Below the pieces are notes generated by a model, which was not told the origin of the DNA, ran no database searches, and worked only from the letters and a program-made list of their open reading frames with translations. Both the position numbers and the translations under genes were made by a program. 64,000 nucleotides of DNA from Ostrinia nubilalis (Eukaryota; Arthropoda; Insecta; Lepidoptera; Crambidae), in the NCBI RefSeq assembly GCF_963855985.1, contig NW_026973566.1, positions 186,001-250,000 of the forward strand. The letters are read 5' to 3'. Positions 1 through 8,893 of the stretch are shown here, one piece after another. Position 1 is the stretch's first letter; the number at the start of each line of letters is the position of its first letter.

Positions 1-671
1 ACCAAAAATACCAAAGTTGTAAATTTTTGTATGAAAATATTCTAAGTCAATATTAAAAATTTAGAAAGTCGAAAATTTCCACGAAAATCGATTTTTCGCG
101 TGTCTAACGTCACGAGGGTGTTTACTAAAAATATTACGCACAATTTGATGTATATATCGTGGGGGTGCGTTTAAATTTTGAAGAAAATTTGAGTTTATTT
201 TGTTTGTAAATCGATTCACCACATCACCTCGGTATGACCCAAAATTTCGACTGTCCTGCAAATTCCTCGATTTGTATGCGTCGGATCGCAACAAATGAGG
301 TGTCCACGGATAGGGCTCGTCGTCACGGACAAAATAAGACGGTCAACGCCTGGGGTCGCCCTGAAAAATTTTGAAAAAGACGTCCAAAAACCGTTTCAGA
401 AAACCTAAAATCCGCCAAAAAAGCAAGTTCTAGTATGGAACGATATCAATCGAACGTCAGGGGAGTGCTAAGCCGCAAGGGGTGAGACTATTAAAGTGAA
501 AAAATTTTGAAAAACGGACCAAAAATACCAAAGTTGTAAATTTTTGTATGAAAATATTCTAAGTCAATATTAAAAATTTAGAAAGTCGAAAATTTCCACG
601 AAAATCGATTTTTCGCGTGTCTAACGTCACGAGGGTGTTTACTAAAAATATTACGCACAATTTGATGTATA
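1..671. repeat. Satellite family A, first monomers (517-bp period)
   Basis: This is tandem satellite. The segment starting at base 1 (ACCAAAAATACCAAAG) recurs at 518, giving a 517-bp period. A full monomer runs from 153 to 669, between two GATGTATA phase points. It is clearly related to the 528-bp B family but substantially diverged, with two well-conserved blocks (near 284-327 and 443-487). The monomer is interrupted at its TATA tract (668-671) by element e1. No gene is seen. Confidence 0.93.
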
Positions 672-1577
672 TGTCGCAGGCAAATTGTATGATTCCGCAT
701 TTTACAAACGGCGTCGTCAGTTCACAAACGCTCGCTGTTCTATGAAATGCCGAAGGCAAAATGTAAATTGCCTTGGCACTTTATAATATGCCACAAAATT
801 TGATAGCCAACTCAATCGCCGTTTACAAAATGCCGCGGCAAATTGAAGAATTTAGTTCTTTTTCTTACCACGCGAGGCGCTGCCAATCAAAACAAGAAAA
901 ATGGCGTCGAGTAGTGGTGTTGTGATACTGAAAAATATTGAAAACAGTGCAAATTCTACGTATTCAAAGGACTTTTCACAAAAAACTATTGTTTTAAAGA
1001 CATTTATTTTACGATTCAAAAATAGGAGCAGTGAAAAAGCCGTAGACAAATGAAAAAGTTTTTGAGGTTATCAGGCATGTAAAAAACGCTAAGGTGACAA
1101 TGGGATCTGGTGCTCGGAGGACTGCTGCGGAATATTATATGGTATAAAAAATATGATGTATGAGTATTGGCGATGTGGACTATCTTATTCTGAAAAAAGA
1201 CAGCCCTGAGAGCCCAACGGAAAACATACCTATGGAAGACTATTATGATATGTGAACGCTAAAGTGTAACCTTGCTGGTGACCAAATAAATAAATATTGT
1301 TAGATATTCATAGGGACAGTGGACATGGTAGTCGAGACAAAATTCAGTACCAAATTAAAGATCGATATTGTCTATTTATATAGAATTTTAATTACTGATA
1401 TAAGGTCCGATTTTCCTACATGTGTTTTATGATGGTCACCCTATTGCAACAATCATGTCGAAATTTTATCAATTGAACGAGTCGCCAATTTGCCTTCGGC
1501 ATTTCACAGAACAGCGAGCGTTTGTAAACTGACGACGCCGTTTTTAAAATGCGGAATCATACAATTTGCCTGCGACA
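672..1577 (+). mobile_element. Element e1: non-autonomous TIR transposon with Ginger-like integrase remnants
   Basis: This 906-bp insertion starts TGTCGCAGGCAAATTG and ends with the inverse, CAATTTGCCTGCGACA. The terminal inverted repeats are nearly perfect for about 90 bp at each end. It is flanked by TATA on both sides, inside the TA tract of a family A monomer, so the duplication is TATA or TA (ambiguous within a TA run). The interior (about 1035-1383) holds decayed coding sequence described separately. A second copy, e2, occurs at 61868-62856 in the B array in the same orientation. TGT...ACA ends plus a 4-bp duplication fit the Ginger superfamily as I recall it. No intact transposase remains. 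Confidence 0.85.
1035..1383 (+). pseudogene. Decayed integrase-type transposase fragment in e1 (Ginger/KRBA2-like)
   Basis: Several frame-shifted pieces read in the plus direction. Around 1060-1255, after allowing small indels, there is an N-terminal-like stretch with VKNAKVTM, GARRTAAEYY and then MSIGDVDYLILKK, followed by stops. At 1303-1383 a second piece reads DIHRDSGHGSRDKIQYQIK. Its H...GHG..RD pattern resembles the zinc-binding (H2C2) region before a DDE integrase core. I recall the same order in KRBA2-like and Ginger integrases. The catalytic core is absent and stops are frequent, so this is a relic of the parent element and not a functional gene. The family assignment is from memory of motif patterns, not a search. 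Confidence 0.5.
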
Positions 1578-1993
1578 TATAACGTGGGGGTGCGTTTAAA
1601 TTTTGAAGAAAATTTGAGTTGATTTTGTTTGTAAATCGATTCACCACATCACCTCGGTATGACCCAAAATTTCGACTGTCCTGCAAATTCCTCGATTTGT
1701 ATGCGTCGGATCGCAACAAATGAGGTGTCCACGGATAGGGCTCGTCGAGACGGACAAAATAAGACGGTCAACGCCTGGGGTCGCCCTGAAAATTTTTGAA
1801 AAAGACGTCCAAAAACCGTTTCAGAAAACCTAAAATCCGCCAAAAAAGCAAGTTCTAGTATGGAACGATATCAATCGAACGTCAGGGGAGTGCTAAGCCG
1901 AAAGGGGTGAGTCTATTAAAGCGAAAAAATTTGAAAAACGGACCAAAAATACCAAAGTTGTAAATTTTTGTATGAAAATATTCTAAGTCAATA
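1578..1993. repeat. Satellite family A monomer, left part
   Basis: The family A monomer resumes in phase (TATAACGTGGGGG) directly after e1. It continues until element f1 interrupts it at CAATA. Together with 2929-3030 it makes one 516-bp monomer. Confidence 0.92.
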
Positions 1994-2928
1994 TCGATGG
2001 CTCCTACGTATAAGGGCGAAACTGCCGCTTACGCCTTTTTCCAATTATTTAAGCAATGATTTCACTTTGCTCTAATCTATAACATCAGTAAGAAAAAAAA
2101 TTTTTTTTTCCATTAGATACAAAATAAAATTTTAGGCAAATAGGCGTATGTGCAAAACTACGCCACGTATAAAGCCCAATCATACGATTCGTCAATCTAT
2201 ACGAGTAGTTGCTTACATAAACATATATTTTTTATAATCCAAATCTTAAATAAAGCCATGAAAATATTTAGCAAATTGTTTTATTTATAAATTATGACAC
2301 ATTATATAGTTATTTAATTTTTAGCGTTAAGAGTCGCATCTCAAACTAATTTGAAAATTATAAATAACTTGAAAAAATCGAACTGCCTAAGGCATCGTGG
2401 GTTCAATTCCCGCCTTAGGCAATTCGATTTTTTCAAGTTATTTATATTTTTTTAAAATATGACACATTATGTTAAAAGACCTAACTAAATCTCGAGCACA
2501 GTATATGGGCGTATTTGCGTTAAAACGTAAAACGGTACATTAAACGACTTTTTCTAACTGATTTATTATTAATATAGCACATGATAACAATTGAAATAAT
2601 TACATGCATAAATAAAGAGAGTAATCGTTTAAAATATTATATTTACGTTGTCATTTAAGTCTCTTTACGTTGAACAATATACATGAAATTATAGAAATAT
2701 GCCGACGTAAAAGGGCAATGCGTAAAATCTCAAAATATATAAGAAAAATATAAAAATTGATAACAGCAGTAGCAAAAGCATTACATGTTAAGGCTAAATG
2801 TGAAATTTCATTAAATTCGTTGTAGTAGGTCAGAAGATATGACCCAAAAATATGGTTCTGGCCACTAAAATGGCTCTCCTGTAAAATTTACTTTTTTCAC
2901 TTACGCCAGTATACGTAGGAGCCATCGA
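1994..2928. mobile_element. Element f1: TA-target inverted-repeat element with tRNA-arm-like core
   Basis: This 935-bp insertion is bounded by TCGATGGCTCCTACGTATA and its inverse, TATACGTAGGAGCCATCGA. It sits in the sequence CAATATTAAA of an A monomer. The duplication is TA if the ends are TCGATGG, or ATAT if they are CGATGG; the sequence cannot separate the two. The interior is AT-rich with no coding frame. A long imperfect palindrome near 2351-2455 is centred on a tRNA-like hairpin. A second copy (f2, 62859-63778) lies in the opposite orientation. This copy is not at the TATATA hotspot used by the other families. Confidence 0.85.
2385..2421 (+). other. tRNA acceptor/T-arm-like minihelix inside f1
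   Basis: GCCTAAG (2385-2391) pairs with CTTAGGC (2414-2420). Inside this, GTGGG (2397-2401) and CCCGC (2409-2413) close a 7-nt loop TTCAATT (2402-2408). The two stems abut on the 3' side as an acceptor stem and T arm do in tRNA, and are followed by A in the discriminator position. GGTTCAATTCC (2400-2410) fits the RNA polymerase III B-box consensus GGTTCRANYCC. The D and anticodon arms are missing, with GCATC in their place. It is therefore not a tRNA gene. The copy in f2 keeps every paired base. Confidence 0.6.
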
Positions 2929-3549
2929 TATTAAAAATTTGAAAAGTCGAAAATTTCCACGAAAATCGATTTTTCGCGTGTCTAACGTCACGAGGGTGTT
3001 TACTAAAAATATTACGCACAATTTGATGTATATAACGTGGGGGTGCGTTTAAATTTTGAAGAAAATTTGAGTTGATTTTGTTTGTAAATCGATTCACCAC
3101 ATCACCTCGGTATGACCCAAAATTTCGACTGTCCTGCAAATTCCTCGATTTGTATGCGTCGGATCGCAACAAATGAGGTGTCCACGGATAGGGCTCGTCG
3201 AGACGGACAAAATAAGATGGTCAACGCCTGGGGTCGCCCTGAAAATTTTTGAAAAAGACGTCCAAAAACCGTTTCAGAAAACCTAAAATCCGCCAAAAAA
3301 GCAAGTTCTAGTATGGAACGATATCAATCGAACGTCAGGGGAGTGCTAAGCCGAAAGGGGTGAGTCTATTAAAGCGAAAAAATTTTGAAAAACGGACCAA
3401 AAATACCAAAGTTGTAAATTTTTGTATGAAAATATTCTAAGTCAATATTAAAAATTTGAAAAGTCGAAAATTTCCACGAAAATCGATTTTTCGCGTGTCT
3501 AACGTCACGAGGGTGTTTACTAAAAATATTACGCACAATTTGATGTATA
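2929..3549. repeat. Satellite family A, end of one monomer plus one complete 517-bp monomer
   Basis: The first part completes the monomer interrupted by f1. The complete monomer runs 3031-3547 and ends at GATGTATA, where element a1 begins. This is the last family A sequence in the window; beyond a1 the satellite is family B. Confidence 0.93.
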
Positions 3550-3933
3550 TGTTACGGCTAAAGATAGGTGTGAACATAAACTTAAGATTAGCCGGCTAAA
3601 CTTAAGTTTATCTTCGACGAGGTGATAATGTTAGTTTCTTCTATCTTTAGCCGGCTAAACTTAAGTGTAACCGCAGGCCCTTGGCTAAAAATGTAGAAGG
3701 AAATGTAAAAGGAAACAATGTAATAATGTTTACTATTTTGACACGAAACCTTTATTAAAAAATAATTACTTTCATTACACATACTTTTATGTACCTATGT
3801 AGGTATTCAAAATTACAATTATTACAATAACAAAATATTAATTACTTAAATCAATATCTACCTAATCATTAAAATTAATAAGGAACCATTTGATCATTAC
3901 AGAATCTTATGTAGGTAGGTATTTAAAATTACA

Positions 3934-4272
3934 AAATAAGTAAAATTTTATAAAAAAAAATAAAACCGACTCCAAAAAACCTACACTAATACGTAGAAAA
4001 ATAATTACTAATTACCTACTTATTTATTAGGACGAATTATTAATATTTATGTAGGTATACCATGATTGATACTTCTGGAGTCGGTGCCAAGATTATGAAA
4101 CATGTAAAGTTTGCCTGCACCGACTCCAAAAGTATCAATCATGGTATACCTATATAAATATTAATAATTCGTCCTAATAAATAAGTAGGTAATTAGTAAT
4201 TATTTTTCTACGTTTTAGTGTAGGTTTTTTGGAGTCGGTTTTATTTTTTTTTATAAAATTTTACTTATTTCT
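3934..4272. repeat. Large near-perfect hairpin (inverted repeat)
   Basis: The left arm runs AAATAAGTAAAATTTTATAA... through AAAACCGACTCC and TAGGTATACCATGATTGATAC. It is mirrored on the right by GTATCAATCATGGTATACC...GGAGTCGGTTTTAT...AAATTTTACTTATTT. The arms are about 145-150 bp with a short loop near 4080-4125. The palindrome includes the AAATAAG that belongs to the left target duplication. That suggests the right arm was made by copying the left arm back on itself. Confidence 0.75.
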
Positions 4273-4685
4273 TGCTTTTTAGTTAACTAATTATTACCTT
4301 GATGTTACCACTGAAGGTAGGCAGTACCTACATTGAGACCATATTCTTAATGTATATTATAAAAAAGTTCATCCCCAATTTTCCACCCTTGGGGGTGAAA
4401 TATTTTCTTCAAATTCGCATGAAACCACCCTTTTGATAATACCTATTCAACAAAAAAATAATCGTTCAAATTGGTTCATAATCGGCGGAGATATTGCGTA
4501 TAAAAAAGTTCATCCCCAATTTTCCACCCTTGGGGGTTGTTTTTTTTATTATTAAATTTAAATGGGACCACCCTTGAGATTACCTATACGCTGAAAAAAG
4601 ATTTGTTCAAATCGGTTCATAATTGGCGGAGTTATCGCGTAACAAACATAGAAAAAAAGCCTCCTCCTTTTTTTGAAGTCGGTTG
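3940..4685. mobile_element. Interspersed repeat nested in a1 (AAGTCGGTT-ended)
   Basis: Comparison with a3-a5 shows an uninterrupted ACAAAATAAAACTGCG. Here it is split with AAAATAA duplicated on both sides (3933-3939 and 4686-4692). The insert contains ACCGACTCC near the left end and GAAGTCGGTTG at the right end, a signature I recognise from lepidopteran interspersed repeats without being able to name the family. It includes a large hairpin (3934-4272) and a tandem duplication (about 4361-4640). Runs of G/C at 4700-4750 belong to the host element a1 and not to this insert. Confidence 0.6.
4361..4640. repeat. Two-copy tandem duplication, 141-bp offset
   Basis: AAAAAAGTTCATCCCCAATT followed by TTCCACCCTTGGGGGT occurs at 4361 and again at 4502. 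The following 80 bp are also similar (ATGNNACCACCCTT, CAAATTGGTTCATAAT versus CAAATCGGTTCATAAT). No gene is visible. Confidence 0.75.
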
Positions 4686-4930
4686 AAAATAAAACTGCGC
4701 GCGCGTTGTCTCCCCCCCGCCCGCCCCCTGAAGCCCTCCGCCGGCCTGGAGCGCCCATCGAATACATTTTTAGCCATTTCGTTTTGGCTAATGTGCACAT
4801 TAGCCGGCTAAAGATGGTATATCACGACGCAAACTAACATGTTATCGAACTTTAGCTGCTTCTCGAAGATAAACTTCAGTTTAGCCGGCTAATCTTAAGT
4901 TTATGTTCACAACTATCTTTAGCCGTAACA

Positions 4931-4966
4931 TATATAACCTATAGGTAGGCTATTATTTTCTAGAAA
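4931..4966. repeat. Satellite family B, first 34 bp of the first monomer
   Basis: This begins TATATAACCTATAGGTAGGC and runs to CTAGAAA, where element h interrupts it. Together with 6009-6060 and 6862-7307 it makes one 532-bp B3 monomer. The 4 extra bases come from TGTACTTATG in place of TGTATG. Confidence 0.9.
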
Positions 4967-5258
4967 GGATGATGGGCACAAATGTATGGAAAGTGGTACC
5001 CGCTCCAATAGCCATAACCAATATATATTTCAAAAGGCCTTTAGATGTAGGAAAATGTCTGCTATGGGGCCAGTTCTAATTCACGTTTTGAAAGCAGTAA
5101 TTCCACTAAGTATATTATAATGAAAGTATAACACTATCATCCATGTATACGAGTACTTACTATGACTACAATATATTAATATAACTAAAAGAAGCCTTGA
5201 AAAGGAAAGGATTATACCTACGATGAACTACCCAAGCTATTAGCCCTTTATTCGCTTT

Positions 5259-5426
5259 CATCATCATAATCATGATCATTTTAGCCATAAGACGTCCAGT
5301 TGAACATAGGCCTCCCCCAATGATTTCCACAATGGCCGGTTGGTGGCGGCCTGCATCCAGCGCCTTCCCGCTACCTTTATGAGGTCGTCGGTCCATCTTG
5401 TGGGTGGACTTATTGGGTCTTGTGGG
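5259..5426 (-). mobile_element. 5'-truncated LINE tail with 12-bp target duplication
   Basis: The 12-bp sequence TTTATTCGCTTT occurs on both sides (5247-5258 and 5427-5438). Between them lie 168 bp that read, on the minus strand, into an ATGATG-rich 3' tail beginning at 5259. The body (CATAGGCCTCCCCCAATGA, GCATCCAGCGCCTTCC) is a sequence I know as common in lepidopteran genomes. Short length, a simple-repeat tail and a long duplication are the marks of a severely truncated non-LTR retrotransposon copy. The exact LINE clade is not determined. Confidence 0.7.
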
Positions 5427-5748
5427 TTTATTCGCTTTAGCAACCCATAATAAAACCCTTAAGAAATAATAAAACTCCAACCCCTTTATTAATAAAAGTT
5501 ACACCCTAGTTGAACTCTGATTTAAATTATCATTTGGTATGGAAATGTCATTTTAATCCAAGGTTCATCCTAGGTATAACTTTTTTAAATAAGGGGGTAG
5601 TAGTTCTTCAAATAAAAACATTTATTTCACAATTATCTCTATCAATAATTATAGAGTTAAGGAAGGATGCTGGAGCAGTAAACCCTTCATGCCTCGCATA
5701 ACTTAAGTACCATAAGATGGACACGTATGATACTTCGGTTACACAAAA

Positions 5749-6000
5749 AGTATGTTTATCTTCGAACGCAACCAGATCTGAGGCTGGTGGCCATAGTAAA
5801 TGTTGTTCGTCTTGGTAAGACCTTTCAAATGACACTACAAACATAACTATTGGAGCCGAGTACCATTTTGCAAAAAAGTATGTTTATCTTCGAACACAAC
5901 CAGATCTGAGGCTGGTGGCCATAGTAAAAGTTGTTCGTCTTGGTAAGACCTTTCAAACGACACTAGAAGCATATCTATTGGAGCCGGGTACCATTTTGCC
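5749..6000. repeat. 128-bp tandem duplication inside element h
   Basis: AGTATGTTTATCTTCGAAC...CAACCAGATCTGAGGCTGG...GGAGCC(G)AGTACCATTTTGC is repeated with an offset of 128 bp (TATGTTTATC at 5751 and 5879). There are a handful of substitutions. The second copy runs into the right end of h. Confidence 0.8.
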
Positions 6001-6008
6001 CATTGTCC

Positions 6009-6060
6009 TTTGAGTTAGATTTTGATTTTGTTGAGCTTCACCACGTAACCTCGGTTCGGT
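6009..6060. repeat. Satellite family B fragment between insertions h and i
   Basis: TTTGAGTTAGATTTTG to GGTTCGGT continues the first B monomer. It ends in the 8 bases that are duplicated by insertion i. Confidence 0.92.
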
Positions 6061-6853
6061 CACAGAATAAGTAATAGTATACAGAAGGATTACTCCGCAA
6101 GACGATTTAAATAAATGCGAGTCTTGCTACGACGCGATACAGTGGAATTCAGCTCGCACAACACTGCGTGCCTACAATTTTATTTACCTACAAGTTTTGT
6201 CTCTTTCTATCGCGTGCCTCTGAACCCTTCTTACGCTGTTAGGGTTGCTGTCTAGTGAAAAAATAATTAATCTACTTATTTGTAAAAATAACATTTCAAA
6301 TATACCTACTTAGGATATAAAAGTACTTATTTTAATACAATGTCTTCATTCATACCTATTTTAACATAAGACGTATAAATTAAACATACCTACCTACTAT
6401 TACAGAAAAAATAATGGCATACCTACCTACTTACTACGCAAACACGAAACGGCTTCGTCCTAGACCGAGAAGCGTCACCCGATAATCATGTTTGTCTTTG
6501 ACTTTGCGCAAACTTACTCTAATGTTACTCACTGCACTTTGGCAATAATTTTTTTTGTTGAAACCTAAGTATGCATTATGGTAAAAGAACTAGTTTAAAA
6601 AAGCGCTAGCCGTAATTTGGTGTCCCGACTCCCGCTGTTACGCTTCGTTTCATTTACAGGGGCAGGTAATAGGTAATAAAACTATAAAATTCTTTAAACG
6701 TCATAAATTGTATTCGAAAGAAATTATTTATTAAAGGCAAAAATCAAGTCTCGACGGGCGCGCGTGTGACACTCGACTGATATAATACCCGCCGCGGCGG
6801 GGCGCTTCGCTGTAGGTAATTATCGGATGTACCGCGCGGAGTGAGCCAGGCCT
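6061..6853. mobile_element. Element i: insertion with 8-bp target duplication (hAT-like size class)
   Basis: GGTTCGGT is present on both sides (6053-6060 and 6854-6861), whereas the uninterrupted satellite has it once. The 793-bp insert begins CACAGAATAAGTAATAG and ends GTGAGCCAGGCCT. The extreme ends do not pair well, but a subterminal ACTCCGC occurs at the left (about 6091) and, inverted, at the right. An 8-bp duplication is typical of hAT and a few other superfamilies; the missing terminal inverted repeat makes the class uncertain. The interior is AT-rich and I see no coding frame. Confidence 0.6.
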
Positions 6854-8893
6854 GGTTCGGTCTAATTTAGGGTAGGTATTGCCTGTTTTCCAAAGTTTTT
6901 GACCTCCGATCGCAACAAATGAGGTGTCTATGGATAGGGCTCGCCGAGACGAATCCAAAAAGCTGAAAAACGCCGGGGGTGGCCCTAGAAAATTTTGAAA
7001 ATGACGCCCAAAAACCGTCTCAGATCCCAAAAGAAACACTAAAGACCACCAAAAAAGCAGAATTTAGTGTGAAACGATGTCAATCGAACGTCACGGGAGT
7101 GCTAAACCGAAAAGGGTGAATCTATTTAAGCGAAAAAATTTTGAAAATCCGACCAAAAATTACCAAGTTATAAAATTTTGTACTTATGAAAAAATTCTAA
7201 GTCAATATTAAAAATCTAAAAAATTGAATAAAATCGCCAGGAAGGGTGCTAGGGGTCTCAAAATGTTACAGGGGTGTAGGCAAAAAATATGGCGCTCAAA
7301 TGATGTATGTAACCTATAGGTAGGCTATTATTTTCTAGAAATTTGAGTTAGATTTTGATTTTGTTGAGCTTCACCACGTAACCTCGGTTCGGTCTAATTT
7401 AGGGTAGGTATTGCCTGTTTTCCAAAGTTTTTGACCTCCGATCGCAATAAATGAGGTGTCTATGGATAGGGCTCGCCGAGACGAATCCAAAAAGCTGAAA
7501 AACGCCGGGGGTGGCCCTAGAAAATTTTAAAAATGACGCCCAAAAACCGTCTCAGATCCCAAAAGAAACACTAAAGACCACCAAAAAAGCAGAATTTAGT
7601 ATGAAACGATGTCAATCGAACGTCACGGGAGTGCTAAACCGAAAAGGGTGAATCTATTTAAGCGAAAAAATTTTGAAAATCCGACCAAAAATTACCAAGT
7701 TATAAAATTTTGTATGAAAAAATTCTAAGTCAATATTAAAAATCTAAAAAATTGAATAAAATCGCCAGGAAGGGTGCTAGGGGTCTCAAAATGTTACGGG
7801 GGTGTAGGCAAAAAATATGGCGCTCAAATGATGTATATAACCTATAGATAGGCTATTATTTTCTAGAAATTTGAGTTAGATTTTGATTTTGTTGAGCTTC
7901 ACCACGTAACCTCGGTTCGGTCTAATTTAGGGTAGGTATTGCCTGTTTTCCAAAGTTTTTTACCTCCGATCGCAACAAATGAGGTGTCTATGGATAGGGC
8001 TCGCCGAGACGAATCCAAAAAGCCGAATAACGTGGGGGGTGGCCCTAGTAAATTTTGAAAATGACGCCCAAAAACCGTCTCAGATCCCAAAAGAAACACT
8101 AAAGACCACCAAAAAAGCAGAATTTAGTGTGAAACGATGTCAATCGAACGTCACGGGAGTGCTAAACCGAAAAGGGTGAATCTATTTAAGCGAAAAAATT
8201 TTGAAAATCCGACCAAAAATTACCAAGTTATAAAATTTTGTATGAAAAAATTCTAAGTCAATATTAAAAATCTAAAAAATTGAATAAAATCGCCAGGAAG
8301 GGTGCTAGGGGTCTCAAAATGTTACGGGGGTGTAGGCAAAAAATATGGCGCTCAAATGATGTATATAACCTATAGGTAGGCTATTATTTTCTAGAAATTT
8401 GAGTTAGATTTTGATTTTGTTGAGCTTCACCACGTAACCTCGGTTCGGTCTAATTTAGGGTAGGTATTGCCTGTTTTCCAAAGTTTTTGACCTCCGATCG
8501 CAACAAATGAGGTGTCTATGGATAGGGCTCGCCGAGACGAATCCAAAAAGCTGAAAAACGCCGGGGGTGGCCCTAGAAAATTTTAAAAATGACGCCCAAA
8601 AACCGTCTCAGATCCCAAAAGAAACACTAAAGACCACCAAAAAAGCAGAATTTAGTATGAAACGATGTCAATCGAACGTCACGGGAGTGCTAAACCGAAA
8701 AGGGTCAATCTATTTAAGCGAAAAAATTTTGAAAATCCGACCAAAAATTACCAAGTTATAAAATTTTGTATGAAAAAATTCTAAGTCAATATTAAAAATC
8801 TAAAAAATTGAATAAAATCGCCAGGAAGGGTGCTAGGGGTCTCAAAATGTTACGGGGGTGTAGGCAAAAAATATGGCGCTCAAATGATGTATA
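6854..8893. repeat. Satellite family B array, segment 1
   Basis: This is 528-bp tandem satellite. Monomer starts (TATAACC phase) are 7308 (with TGTAACC), 7836 and 8364; the part before 7308 completes the first monomer. Subtypes in order are B3 (first monomer), B4, B1, B4. The monomer at 7836 has the private variant CGTGGGGGGTGG, which it shares with the one at 10171. The segment ends at TATA before element b1. No genes are present. Confidence 0.97.

Larger units (their letters stand above)
3550..4930 (-). mobile_element. Element a1: TGT...ACA inverted-repeat element at the A/B satellite junction
   Basis: This 1381-bp element has termini TGTTACGGCTAAAGATAG and the inverse. TATA (3546-3549) lies on the left and TATATA (4931-4936) on the right. 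Subterminal regions carry repeated AGCCGGCTAA palindromes and CTTAAGTTT motifs. It is in reverse orientation relative to a2-a5: its left arm matches their right arms. It differs from the 624-bp copies by an internal insertion (3940-4685); removing this and a 7-bp duplication leaves 628 bp. The left flank is satellite A and the right flank is satellite B, both in phase. No transposase is present. Confidence 0.88.
4967..6008. mobile_element. Element h: insertion with imperfect inverted ends, no visible target duplication
   Basis: The uninterrupted satellite reads CTAGAAATTTGAG. Here 1042 bp lie exactly between AAA and TTT, with nothing duplicated. The ends are GGATGATGGGCAC and the inverse of GGACAATGGGCAA, followed on both sides by GGTACCCG-type and CTCCAATAG motifs, so the inverted repeats are imperfect, about 45 bp. 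Inside are a short LINE fragment (5259-5426) and a 128-bp tandem duplication (5749-6000). I do not recognise the family. Helitron-like insertion between A and T would also leave no duplication, but the expected TC and CTRR ends are missing. Confidence 0.65.

Noticed and set aside
2384..2422. tRNA gene in element f.
   Set aside because: D and anticodon arms and the A-box are missing; only acceptor/T-arm pairing is present. Kept as a tRNA-like minihelix.
4558..4800. Minus-strand frames with arginine/glycine-rich stretches.
   Set aside because: They cross the boundary between a nested repeat and the GC-rich arm of a1, and have no domain.
5166..5480. A 104-residue minus-strand open frame.
   Set aside because: It reads through the LINE tail and its flanks; the ATG-repeat tail gives the methionine run. 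Not a gene.
4967..6008. Helitron call for element h.
   Set aside because: Insertion between A and T without duplication fits, but TC start, CTRR end and the 3' hairpin are not seen on either strand.
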